Assembly (NCBI RefSeq): GCF_963082655.1
Contig: NC_081555.1
Span: forward strand, 27,243,766-27,307,765
DNA from: Stomoxys calcitrans
Lineage: Eukaryota; Arthropoda; Insecta; Diptera; Muscidae
Length of the DNA stretch: 64,000 nt
Direction of reading: 5' to 3'
The position numbers and the translations under genes are program-made. The notes beneath the pieces are model-generated. The model made no database searches and was not told the origin of the DNA. It was given only the letters and a program-made list of their open reading frames with translations. Shown piece by piece: positions 1 to 10,900 of the stretch. Within the stretch, counting starts at the first letter, position 1. The number at the start of each line of letters is the position of its first letter.

Positions 1-1090
1 TACACAACAATCAATCAATGAGGGTCTCCCTGACAGTAATCTATCGAAAAAATAGTAGCCCAAAAGAGAACAATAATCAAAACTCAAGGAACGCCAAATT
101 TTTTATTTTCTCAATTTTAATCTGATTTCTGCGCGGCTAACGCATAAATACAAGGGTCTCCTACTATGTGATATGCAGCGCCTCCCTTAGGGCATTATAT
201 CTCACTCTCAAGATCAGCAAAATCGCTATTTCCTGCATAGATTCTATCTCAAGAATCCTCGATACCAAACCAGCCTCAAGGCCAGGTAAAAATCGGCCGA
301 ATCAAAGCATTCAGCGTTCCGTCCCCGACTTAGGATCCAACTCTTAACTCCTACAATCATACTGCTTTTACTATTTCCACAAAAAAGAGTGGATAAGACC
401 CTTCCTTGTGCATTTGTTTGCAACGCTTAGAAGAATTGATGAGTATACCTATCGACTGATTCGATTTAGCTATGTCCGTCTGTCTGTCCATGTATTCTTG
501 TGATCAAGTTACAGGTCGCATTTATTTTCCGATTGTCATGAAATTTTGCACAAGTCTCTTTTTTGGACGAACGCTATTGATTTTGAACGAAATCGGTTCA
601 GATTTAGATATAGCTCTCATATATATATTTCATCCGATATGGCTGTAGATGCCACAATTTTGGTCCGATCATTGTGTGTGTGAAAAATTTCATAAAGATC
701 CGTTCAGATTTAAATATTGCTTTATTTGACGTCTTCATATTTGTGCAAAATTTCATTAAAATCGATACTGATTTCGATATAGCTCCAATGTATATATATT
801 ATCCGATATGAGCTTTTAAGGCAGTAAAAGCCACAATTTTGGTCAAATCTCTACAATATAGGGCGTGAGAACCCTCAAGTTGACATTTCTAACCTTTAGC
901 AGCGTATCAACAAAAATTTTATAATACGGATTCCCATGTCTACCAGATGGGATGGGGTACCCAAGTGACAGAGTTCCCAGATCTGGAAAACACTAGCGAG
1001 ATTTTGATATTCAACAGTTACTAAATCCATTTCCTATTACTAAACCCATAGGGACTTCAAATAATAATTTTTTCAATTTCGTTTTTTTAG
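1..1090. other. Intron of the NIPSNAP gene, with repeat relic
   Basis: This stretch precedes the first visible NIPSNAP coding exon and ends in a polypyrimidine tract and AG at 1089-1090, so it is intron. From about 470 to 880 it carries a decayed dispersed repeat, recognised by the phrases TATGTCCGTCTGTCTGTCC, AAATCGGTTCAGATTTAGATATAGCTC (in pieces) and CATCCGATATGG, which recur at 51120-51450 and 55740-56500. I see no gene in it. Confidence 0.7.
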
Positions 1091-2443
1091 TTCCATTTCG
1101 ACCACAGCACCACTTGGTGAATCAGATTCATGGTTTTCCAAATTGCTGGTGCGAAAAATTGAACCAACAAAAGAATCGCACAGTCGTATGCTTAGTGACA
1201 AAGAGATCATCTATGCCTTGCACACGCACAATGTCCGTCCAGATTCCATGGCAGAATACCTAACCAACTAGTAAGTTCATCGAAAATACTATACAAATTC
1301 GTGCTATAAAATAGGGATTTCCTTTAGCAAAACAACCGTAGAATTAATACGCGACAAAAAGGCCAATTTATCACAAAAATTGGTGGCCTCATGGACAGTT
1401 CAAGTGGGCGATATGGATCAATGTGTCCATTTGTGGAAGTATACAGGAGGATTTGAGAAAATTGATCAAGCCAAAGAAGATTTATGGCATGATCCGGTAA
1501 GAGACCATTCTCAAATTTTATCAAACTAATACTAAAATGTAAATTGCGGTCTTTTTTCGCAGGAATACTTGGGTTTAATGAAAGATCGTTCTAAATTTTT
1601 AAGATCACGCCATTTGCAATATTTATTGCCTTTCAGTTATTGGCCACAAATTGAAAGTCGTACCGGAGGAAACATTTACGAAATGCGGTAAGCAAGATAA
1701 ATAAAGCATATGTTGGGAGATAATAAATGATTTTAATTTTTAATTTTTCTCAAAAGTTCATATCGTTTGAAACCTGGTACCATGATTGAATGGGGAAACA
1801 ACTGGGCTCGTGCCATAAATTTCCGAAAAAATAATAATGAAGCATTTGCTGGATTTTTCTCGCAAATTGGTCGCCTTTACAATGTCCATCATATTTGGTG
1901 TAGGTTTTCTAGTTCTAAAATTTTATTTTATTAAAAAAAACAAAAAATATTTTTTATTACAAAAAATATTTTGTTCTACAAAAAATATTTTTACTTCAAA
2001 AAACATTTTTTCTACAAAAATGTATTTTTTACATTTTTTTACATTACATGTACCACAAAAAATATTTTTTTAAACAAACAAAAAAAATTTACTTAAAAAA
2101 AAATATTTTTAATTCCAAAAAAAAAATTTAAGACAAAAACATTTTTTATTAAAAAAAAAATTTTAAAAATATTTTTTCTTTTATTTTATTTATTTTTTTT
2201 TTTACTTTAAAAATATTTTTTATTACAATCAGTTTTTTTTATCTCAAAAAGTAATTTTTATTTATATTTTTACATTTTTTTTGATTATACACAGGTTATA
2301 AATCTTTGCAAGAACGTAAGGAAACTCGTGAGCAAGCTTGGCGTTCACCCGGCTGGGATGAATGTGTCGCCTATACCGTCCCTTTGATTAGAGAAATGCA
2401 TTGTCGTATTCTGGCACCAACCGTGTTTTCTCCAACTCAGTAA
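1091..2443 (+). CDS. Nipsnap: NIPSNAP-family mitochondrial protein (5' partial, five exons)
   Basis: Coding exons are 1091-1270, 1328-1496, 1563-1687, 1757-1899 and 2295-2443 (TAA). All junctions are GT-AG and phases agree, giving 254 visible residues. The translation has the family signatures: [14 protein letters not shown] near the start, [13 protein letters not shown], the block [17 protein letters not shown], and [15 protein letters not shown] followed by [15 protein letters not shown]. Known family members are about 280 residues, so only the N-terminal 20-40 residues (mitochondrial targeting region and upstream exon) are missing beyond the left edge. NIPSNAP proteins are mitochondrial; in mammals they are linked to mitophagy signalling, and their biochemical activity is not settled. 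The 395-bp fourth visible intron (1900-2294) is almost pure A/T low complexity. The call is very secure; the gene name by orthology is inference. Confidence 0.95.
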
Positions 2444-2830
2444 CCCAGTCGGTTTGATCTTTGGCTCTTCTACATATATAGCCTTACGCACATAGTTACA
2501 AACATAATGTTTTACATTGTGATTGGAGCTTCAACGAAAACTGCACATATTTTTTTACTATTTTTCAGTTTCTTACAATAATTTATAGCTTTGAGAAATA
2601 ATTGTTATCATATATACCTAAAAAAACGACAAAAAGAAACGATAAAATCTTGTTGAATACTTTAAGAACTTTTAAAAAGAATGTTAAATATGAAACTGTT
2701 ATATATTTAAGATAAAAAATTATTTGATAATAAAACTGTAAAACAGCATTTATATAAAATAAAGTAAGCAAATATTTTTTAAAATTATAAAAATGCCAAT
2801 AATTTTATTTCTATGTAAAATGCTGGCAAA
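2444..2830 (+). other. 3' untranslated region of Nipsnap with poly(A) signals
   Basis: AT-rich sequence follows the Nipsnap TAA. A canonical AATAAA lies at 2729-2734 and a second at about 2758, so the transcript probably ends near 2750-2790. The extent of the UTR is inferred from these signals only. Confidence 0.55.
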
Positions 2831-3345
2831 ATTTTAATTCTGCAGAAAAATAGTTAAACATTTATTTCTATAGAGAAATTCAAAATGTTATTTCTATAGG
2901 GAATTTTAATCAAAATTTTAACTTTATTTCCAAGAAAAGTTTGTACTCCCATTAAAAATTTTGTCAAAATTTTTATTTATAAAAATGTTTTCAACATTTT
3001 ATACTGATAGACAATGTTTAAAAAATTTATTTTTATACAAAATTTAGTTAAAATTTTACTTTTAAAAAATTTTGTCAAAATTTTATTTCAACCAAAAATT
3101 TGTCAAAATTTTGTTTTTATTAAAAATTGTATATAAATTTTGTTTCAATTAAATATTGACACTAACAATTTATTTTTGGAAACTTTTGTCAAAATTTTAT
3201 TTCTATAAAATATTTTTTCAAAATTTTACTTCTACAGCAAATTTTGTCAAAATTTTATTTCTATAGAAAATTTTGTCAAAAATTTTTTTTCTATAGAAAA
3301 TTTTGTTAAAATGTTATTTCTATAGAAAAATTTGTGTTTAATTTT
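2830..3345. repeat. Diverged relic of the 29-bp AAAATTTT/CTATAG satellite
   Basis: Degenerate copies of the unit that forms the large array at 18591-20560: repeated TTTCTATAGAAAATTTTG and GTCAAAATTTTATTTC with many substitutions and indels. Copies are clearest at 3230-3340. The sequence is intergenic between Nipsnap and hep. Confidence 0.7.
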
Positions 3346-3600
3346 AGTCCTATCCGGTGCAAGCCAAATGAATTGAATAGGATTTTAGTGCAAAGTGTGC
3401 TGGATAGTTATCGATATCATGCAATAACAGATAATAAGACCATTTGCACTATAAAGTACTCAAAATAACAGACAGTAATTGAATACTAGATAAACCATCG
3501 ACTCTTTCAAGAGACATCGAGTACAAAGATTAGAAATAAAAGAAGAAATTTAAGAGAAGAGAGAATTTCAATTATTTCAATTTAAACTATTTGTACAATA
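3343..3600. repeat. Short dispersed repeat, family shared with hep intron 7
   Basis: TTTTAGTCCTATCCGGTGCAAG and AGGATTTTAGTGCAA (3345-3400) match, with substitutions, TTTTAGTGCTATCCAGTGCAAG and AGAATTTCAGTGCAA at about 24735-24785. The boundaries and class are unknown; a small MITE is possible. Nothing else is recognised up to 3738. Confidence 0.4.
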
Positions 3601-3737
3601 CATTTTTTAACTTTCTTGATAGTTTTTTTTTCTTAATTAACTTGTGTTTTTCTATCGTTTTCATGTTCTCCCAGTTCGTCTTTCTCCTCTCTTAGGTGAC
3701 TCTTTAGAATGAAACAAAGGGAAACGTCAGATTTCTA

Positions 3738-4055
3738 ATGTTGTTGTTGTTGTAACAACATTTTTATGTGAAGATGGCGATCCTCATCAAAGGCACTCAG
3801 TATTTATGCTAGAGCCCTTGCCGCCCGACCTCTCACTGAAACTCTCCGCTTAATACCGCTAATTGTCCGCGACTGCAATTGCAGCTACTCCGTATGGAGC
3901 ATTCTACTATCCACAACTTGTGGTAGCTCGCAGCTAAGCTTCTCTCGACAGCATAGAACAGCACACAGATCGGACCTCAATGTTCCGGCCTGTATGGTGC
4001 TCACAGCTCTCCCGTGTCGGGTCAGAATTCTAATCGCTGTTCGTGGTTGCCATTT
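3738..4055 (-). repeat. (CAA)n-tailed retroposon-like sequence
   Basis: Read on the minus strand this ~310-bp, relatively GC-rich block ends in a (CAA)n tract (GTTGTTGTTGTTG on the plus strand at 3738). A terminal short tandem tail of this sort is typical of SINEs and truncated LINEs. I cannot assign it to a named family and did not find convincing target-site duplications. Confidence 0.45.
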
Positions 4056-4239
4056 TTTTTTAAAAAAATTCATCTAAATATAAGAATCTACTGTGATTAA
4101 AATAAAACACAGCTTATATTAGCGCTGGCAAAATATCGATGACACTATCGATATTTTATTTTTTTTTGTCTGAACATCGATTGATATTTTACCTATCGAT
4201 ACTATCGGCAAAGTTCAACAAAAATAAGCGATACGACAG

Positions 4240-4480
4240 CGAATTTAACTTTTGAGATACATTGCCCCTGTAGAGGTCGACATTTTCATCCGATTCAACT
4301 TAAATTTTGTACAATGATTTGTCTCATGACTTCCAACTGACTTTATTAAAATTGATTTTATTCGGTCTGTGCATTGATATTGCTCTATATAAATTGATCT
4401 ACCGATGAATATAGGATTTGGGAAATTAATGATAATATCGATACTATCGACATTTATTATTAGAAATATCGATAGTTTGC
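4240..4480. repeat. Dispersed repeat paired with 28365-28615
   Basis: The run CATGACTTCCAACTGACTTT, then TTATTCGGTCTGTGCATTGA, then ATATCGATACTATCGA and TTTATTATTAGAA recurs in the same order at 28365-28615 inside hep intron 8. It is a repeat copy, not a gene. Flanking ATCGAT-rich sequence (4130-4210) is probably part of the same element. Confidence 0.6.
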
Positions 4481-4559
4481 TATTAGATTGCAAAATTTGT
4501 AAATGAAAATGAAATACAAATGCAACAGGCGTAGCCATAAAGAATTGTGTACACTTTAT

Positions 4560-4998
4560 TAATTTTTGCTAATTGCTCTGCAAAAGCAATATTTGGTTTC
4601 GTGCCAAAATTTGTACAAGCATTAATCGATTTGTAAAAATCGATTTTCGAGTAATCGACTTTTTCACCATTCGTTTCGACTTTTTTATTCACACGATTAA
4701 TCGACTTTTTTACACATAAAGTCGATTAACCGATTGGTCGAAAGTCGACACACTTGATTTCTAGTGTAAAAATTAATAAAAATATTAAACGAATTAATAT
4801 TTTATCCGAAAGTTGCGAAAAATTGAAAACTGCGCGGCGCGTGTGTTGTGTGTTTGAGCGAGTAGTAATGTTAGCAATAACATAACACCGTATGACCCGA
4901 CGTGGATTATCATCTACACATTACAAAGAATATACGAAGAAAAAAAGTGCAAGAAACTTTTCTTTCGACGGAAAAATCCACATAAAAAATAAAAAAAA
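4560..4998 (+). promoter_or_regulatory. hep 5' flank / 5' UTR region
   Basis: Sequence immediately upstream of the hep start codon. 4640-4760 is rich in ATCGA/TCGAC words and contains a 10-bp inverted repeat (4699-4708 with 4718-4727). A G/C-rich patch (about 4833-4850, GCGCGGCGCG) follows. I see no convincing TATA box. The transcription start cannot be placed from sequence alone. Confidence 0.35.
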
Positions 4999-7900
4999 AT
5001 GGATCAAATAACATGCAAGATACAGATGCTGGAACAACGTCTGAATGATGAAAATGAATCCTCCAGACGAGGCTTTGAAACACCAGGAACACGGAGACGA
5101 CCACAATTAGGACGTAAGTATTTTTTGTTGTTGCTGTTTTTGGTGGCTGCCTGCTCATACATGAAACATGGACAATAGTTGGATAAAATTGCTGCTGCTC
5201 CTGCATCGTTCATGAAGGCAATGTCAAATTGTCCATTGATAGTAAATTTGGAATACCTATATAGATAGTGGATAAAGGGATTTCATGACTAGTTGGTGTA
5301 CACGGCCATTGGGTTGTCACCGCACCATCGCACGCACACACATACGCACATTCTTTTGCGTTTTCTTGGTTATGATTTTGATTTTTTTTTCTCTGTTCAT
5401 TATTTCCACCACTTTCTGCCTTCTTATTCGCTCGTTAGTACCAGTGGCGGAATAAAAGATTTTAAGGCCTGGCTTTTCTTAAGCATTTTGTAGTACAAAA
5501 TGTTAAAATATATTGAATGTTTGAAAATGATTTTCTAAATTTATGGGGTAAAATCGATGTATACGAAAGACACGTATATGGAGTCTGTTTTTGACCTCTG
5601 GCCTAAGAGATATATCTTAACACCACAAAAATCTCAATAGGTAGAGATGGGCATTTCGGAATTTATTGGGAAAATAAATTTTCCGATTGAGTTCGAGAAA
5701 ACAATTTACAAATTATTAGGGGTGTTTAATTTACCCATTAAGCGGATTTTCTCGCTTAGCTTGTATGTAGAAAATGCTATCTCCGTTTAGCTATGCGGCT
5801 AATCTAATCGCTACTTACTGTCGTCGTTTAAAATAAGTTTAGATTACATGGAGAAAAATGCTTTTCCGATTAGCTTGGTGGCGGAATGCTGACAAACTCC
5901 ATATAAAAAAAAACGTCGGCGAAACTTTGGCTGAAAATAGGCGGAAAAGTAGTAATCTGCTTAAAGCGAGGAAAATGGCAAAAAACTGCTATAGTGGCAA
6001 CACTTAAAACTATTACCAGCATCATTTTCGTATGTTTTATTGGTTTCAGTGGGTCGTTTTCCTTTATTTATTTGAGAAAAATTTTATAAAATAGAGAAAC
6101 AATAAGTGCAGGAATGAACCATGTTTTGGTATGGAAACAAAAACATTTCATTGCTGTAAAATGTCGCTCACGAAACCATTGAAAATTTCTGTGGCTGTTT
6201 CGAAAGCAGAATACAATACCAACTTAAAGCTAGCGAATCCGCTAGACTGGTAAATAAAACAACCCAATTGTTTCCCCATTCTTCTAAGGCCCCTTGGGCA
6301 CTTGCCTATGTGCAATGCGACTCTGTTGCCGTCTTTGCCTTTTCAATTATTGTGTGTGTATGATACCACCACCGCCACCCTCTAATGCCATGAAGAAGAA
6401 GACATGTTTTGCGAAAATATAGTCTCCCAAAAACTTTTTGTTCCTTTGTTGTTGTTATTGTTGCTGTCGTTTATTTGCTCTGCTTTTGGTTGAAGCCGAC
6501 GTATGCTTCTTTATGCGTATTTTGTGTTTTGTTTTTATTTTTTCATTCGAATGCGACTGATGTTTTCAACCGAGCAGAATGGAGCAGGGAGGGTAAAAAA
6601 TATTGGAATTTTGTTGTTGTTGCTTTAGCGATTTTGGCATTTCCGGAGCAAGTTGATCGGGGAATGCCTTCTTGTATGCTTATGAACGTACATAAATACA
6701 ATGTACATAGGCAGTGTATCGTATTTTTTTGTTATGAATGGAAAAGTGCGTTCCTCTTTGATATGTGGTAAGAGTTGGCAAAGATCGATGCTAATTGGCG
6801 TGTATTTTTTTTTTTTTTCATACTTAGCTATAGTAAAGAATTTTAACAATTCTACGTAGTTAAATATTGAAATGTTTAAACATAGAGTTGTAGGGATATT
6901 AATAAATTACAGGAATATGTGAGAGACGACATTTTGAATTTTCCCATCGGTGGTGGCTCAATATTTGGAAGCCACTACAGAAGTCCAGAATGACTGAACC
7001 AAATTCAGACAAGGATATAATGTTTAACCATTACATTGTTTCTCCTTTCCGTCAGGGTGGGCCATTGGGTCATTTTCCTCATTCGAACAAACCCTGTGGC
7101 TTGTTCTAGCCACAAATTCCGCCTATGTTCATTGACTACACTGCTAATTTCCAGATTCAGCTCGCTGATTCTGGGATAAGTGGGGTCCGTGCAACATCCC
7201 ATCACGCTCGTCTGCGAATACCACTGCCTGCGCTGGGAAATTGGGCCGCACTTGGGATATTCAACCGGATAGTATAAAGCGATCGGCTGCTTCATTAGTG
7301 ATGCCTCAGTTCACTGAAGCGACGATTGGTGTATTCTCTGAACGGCCTTCTTCTGATTGATAAATGTCCGGCGCTCAGAGATTATGAAGTCGGGTGGTCG
7401 GTCGATGGTGAGAATTATGGGAAGGTATGATCCCAAAGAAATGACAGGTTACATCACTTAAGAGATCAGGGGATGCAATGGAAATGCTACACCTCCTCGT
7501 GATCCTAGTGGGGCAGCCTCATTCACCGCAACCTCATTCACGGTGGAGCTTTCAATCTGCTCTGCCAAAGCTATGCTTCAATGGTCGTCACCCAGAAGAG
7601 AATGCCATAAAATGTGATGCGCATTGAAGTCTCCAAGAGCCAGTCGATTATGGCCTGGCAGTAGCCCACTTATGTCGGGCTTATAAGCTTGACCATTAAA
7701 TGGCTCACAACTACTAAACGGCGGTATATACACGGTGTATAGCTCTATCTCGGCAGCACCGGACCTGACTGCTATCCCCATGCACTCCATGTAGGGGTCA
7801 CTAGCGACAGGCGCAGGCGAGATGGGTCTATACTGTACGGAATGGTCCCCGGAATCCCCCACCTCCATTCCTTTAGCAATCCTTACGTGGTCAGCTTTGT

Positions 7901-10900
7901 CTCCTGGATCACTGCGACCAATATGTCCTTCCGACTCATAAAATCCAATTCAATTGCAAAAAAGACACTTCCCGGCACTTGCTTGGCAATATTGGGACTG
8001 GGATGCTGCTGTTGCGTATATTGCCGCACGGGTGAGTTCGGGGTGGTTACGACGAGGATGCAGAAGGCGTACACCGGCTGTTATGGGACTGATTTTGTTG
8101 TTATTGTAGCAGTGTGTTGTGCACTGAAGCGTCTGCCCTTGCTGTTGAACGACTTCATCGGGTCAATCAGGTAGTACAACCGGCTGCTATGGGATAGCTT
8201 TTTAATTTTCTCATTGGTGGTGGCTCAATATTCAGGCAAGGATATAATGTTTAACCATTACATTGTGTCTCCTTTCCATCAGGATTGGCCAGTGGGTCAT
8301 TTTCCTCATTCTCGCAAACCCTGTCGAAGTCCTATCCTGTTTCCAAATAGTAATCTAACATTCAATGGTCAGCAAACTTTGAGGTTACCGTTCCTCAAAG
8401 TTTGCTGACCATTCCTGAGTCACATGGCTTTTGACGACCTGCACTTCATAGCATAACTTCTTTAATGTAATTCTTACTGCTGCAAAAAACTTAATGAACA
8501 TGAACAATGCTATGAGAGCGATTATGGTGATAATTATATCTATCGGGAAACTGCGAATGGATTCGTTGCTCCGTTCCTGCGGACCTTAGGATCTTACTGC
8601 TGCAAAAAACTTAATGAACATGAACAATGCTATGAGAGCGATTATGGTGATAATTATATCTATCGGGAAACTGCGAATGGATTCGTTGCTCCGTTCCTGC
8701 GGACCTTAGGATCAGGGAATTGTCTCTAAGTGCCGTTTGTGGTCTTTTGTCAAGTCCCTCGGCAAAGAAGATGATAGGCCCTCAATCACTTTTGGCGACT
8801 CATACGAAGAGATTCGGCATGTTGTTAAAACGTCAATTTATTGAGCATTCCGTGGGCGAATCCGGATTTGATCGAGGGAGAATCGAACAGACCGGTTTAT
8901 CTTCTGGTACGTGTTTTTAAGACGTTCGTCTCCTTATTTCTAATGTGATGATAGATGCTTTCCGTGCGAAGACATAATTAGACGCTTTGCAAGTAGTTAC
9001 CCCAACCATCACCAGAGACGTCACGTTGGTTCTTCAAATGTTAGATGTGTGTCCCGCCATTTTCTCCGTTTCTTCCAATTGGATGATTAATTAAAACCTT
9101 ATTTCTTTTTTACAGTGGACAGTATACCAAGTCGCAGTAAAATGACATTGGATTTTCCACACTCGACTGTCCCAGCTACTGAATCCGAAACTGATCGAAA
9201 ATTAAAGAAAATACACAAACAGACTGGAATTTTAACAATAAATAATCACAAATACAAATCCGATATAAAAGATCTCGAACATCTAGGCGATTTGGGCAAT
9301 GGCACCAGTGGGAATGTGGTGAAAATGCGACACAAACCTAGCGGCACAATTATTGCTGTTAAACAAATGCGCCGTACAGGCAATACCGAAGAAAATAAAC
9401 GCATCCTTATGGATTTGGATGTGGTACTGAAATCACATGACTGCCAATATATAGTACAGTGTTTTGGTTGTTTTGTTACCGATGCCGATGTATGGATATG
9501 CATGGAATTGATGTCGATGTGTTTCGACAAACTACTAAAGTTATCAAAGAAACCAGTACCAGAAAAAATATTAGGCAAAGTAACAGTGGCGGTAAATTGG
9601 TTATATAAAAAATTGATTATAATGTTATCACAAAGTTCCTTTATTTTTCTTTCTTTTCTTTGACAGACTGTTAAAGCTTTGAACTATTTGAAAGAGAAGC
9701 ATGGTGTCATACATCGAGATGTCAAACCTTCTAATATTCTGATAGACGAACGTGGGAATATAAAACTCTGTGATTTTGGTATAAGTGGACGTTTGGTAGA
9801 TTCTAAAGCGGCCACAAGATCTGCGGGATGTGCGGCCTATATGGCGGTAAATGAAGTTTTTTTTTACATTGGTTTTTTTGAAATTACTTATAGTTCTTTA
9901 TTTTTTTCGTATAGCCTGAGCGCATCGATCCTAAGAAAATAAAATATGATATTCGTGCCGATGTTTGGTCTTTGGGCATAACATTGGTGGAATTGGCAAC
10001 AGCACGATCTCCCTACGAAGGCTGCAATACCGACTTTGAAGTTTTAACAAAAGTGTTAGCTTGCGATCCGCCTACTTTACCGGAAGATGAACAATTTCAC
10101 TTCAGTGCAGAATTTCATAACTTTGTTAATAAATGGTAAGTTTGTCCACATTGGTGCATAAAATTGGGAATTTCACATCCAAAGCAATAAAAATAGCTAA
10201 AAAAACTCATAATTTATGCATCGAGTTATTGCCAGTTGTTTGCCTCTATACTGCAATTATCTGACCCATAATGTTGTATGGTATTGTGTTCTGAAGTTCG
10301 AGTTTTAAAATTCATCTGTTGCGTAATACTGAGTCAAATCCAGTGGTACTGTACAAGATAGCAAGGTAATATGCTGGAACTGTCATGAGATTAAGCGAAC
10401 TGACACAGTATCGTTATGCACAGAGTCTGAGTCAATATTTTATAGGGTATACCACAGCCATAACAAGCAGATCCTAATTACCAAAGCTATTCAATCCCAT
10501 GGCAACCGGTTGTACGTACCGGATTGACCCGATGGAATGCTTCATAGGCAAGGGATGCCGCCTCGGTGCACAACACACTGCTACAACAACAACAACCAAA
10601 GCTATCTGTTTTATATACAGGTATGACCATGCTCAAGCTCAACATGTTCATATGTGGCTACAACAGCAAAAACATATTTAAATAGATCTATAGCTTAAAC
10701 CCAAATTGTAGAGGCGGTGCATATTCTTATATAGTAGATATAGACACTTTTCTGTTTGTGCGTTTCTCCATTTGGTACACCAAGTTTCAAAATGTTTTTC
10801 TCGGCTTAATTTCTCATGGAAGTTCCGATGATGATATTTGTGCTACTATTGCTAGGACTACTGAATGTAAAGATCAATCCAGTCAAATCCTTCAAATACC

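Noticed and set aside
1837..2073. 78-residue plus-strand ORF overlapping a Nipsnap exon
   Set aside because: Wrong frame of the exon followed by low-complexity intron.
6409..6771. 120-residue plus-strand ORF in hep intron 1
   Set aside because: Hydrophobic low-complexity translation from T-rich sequence; no homology motif, no splice partner needed.
9246..9578. 110-residue minus-strand ORF
   Set aside because: Antisense shadow of hep exon 2.
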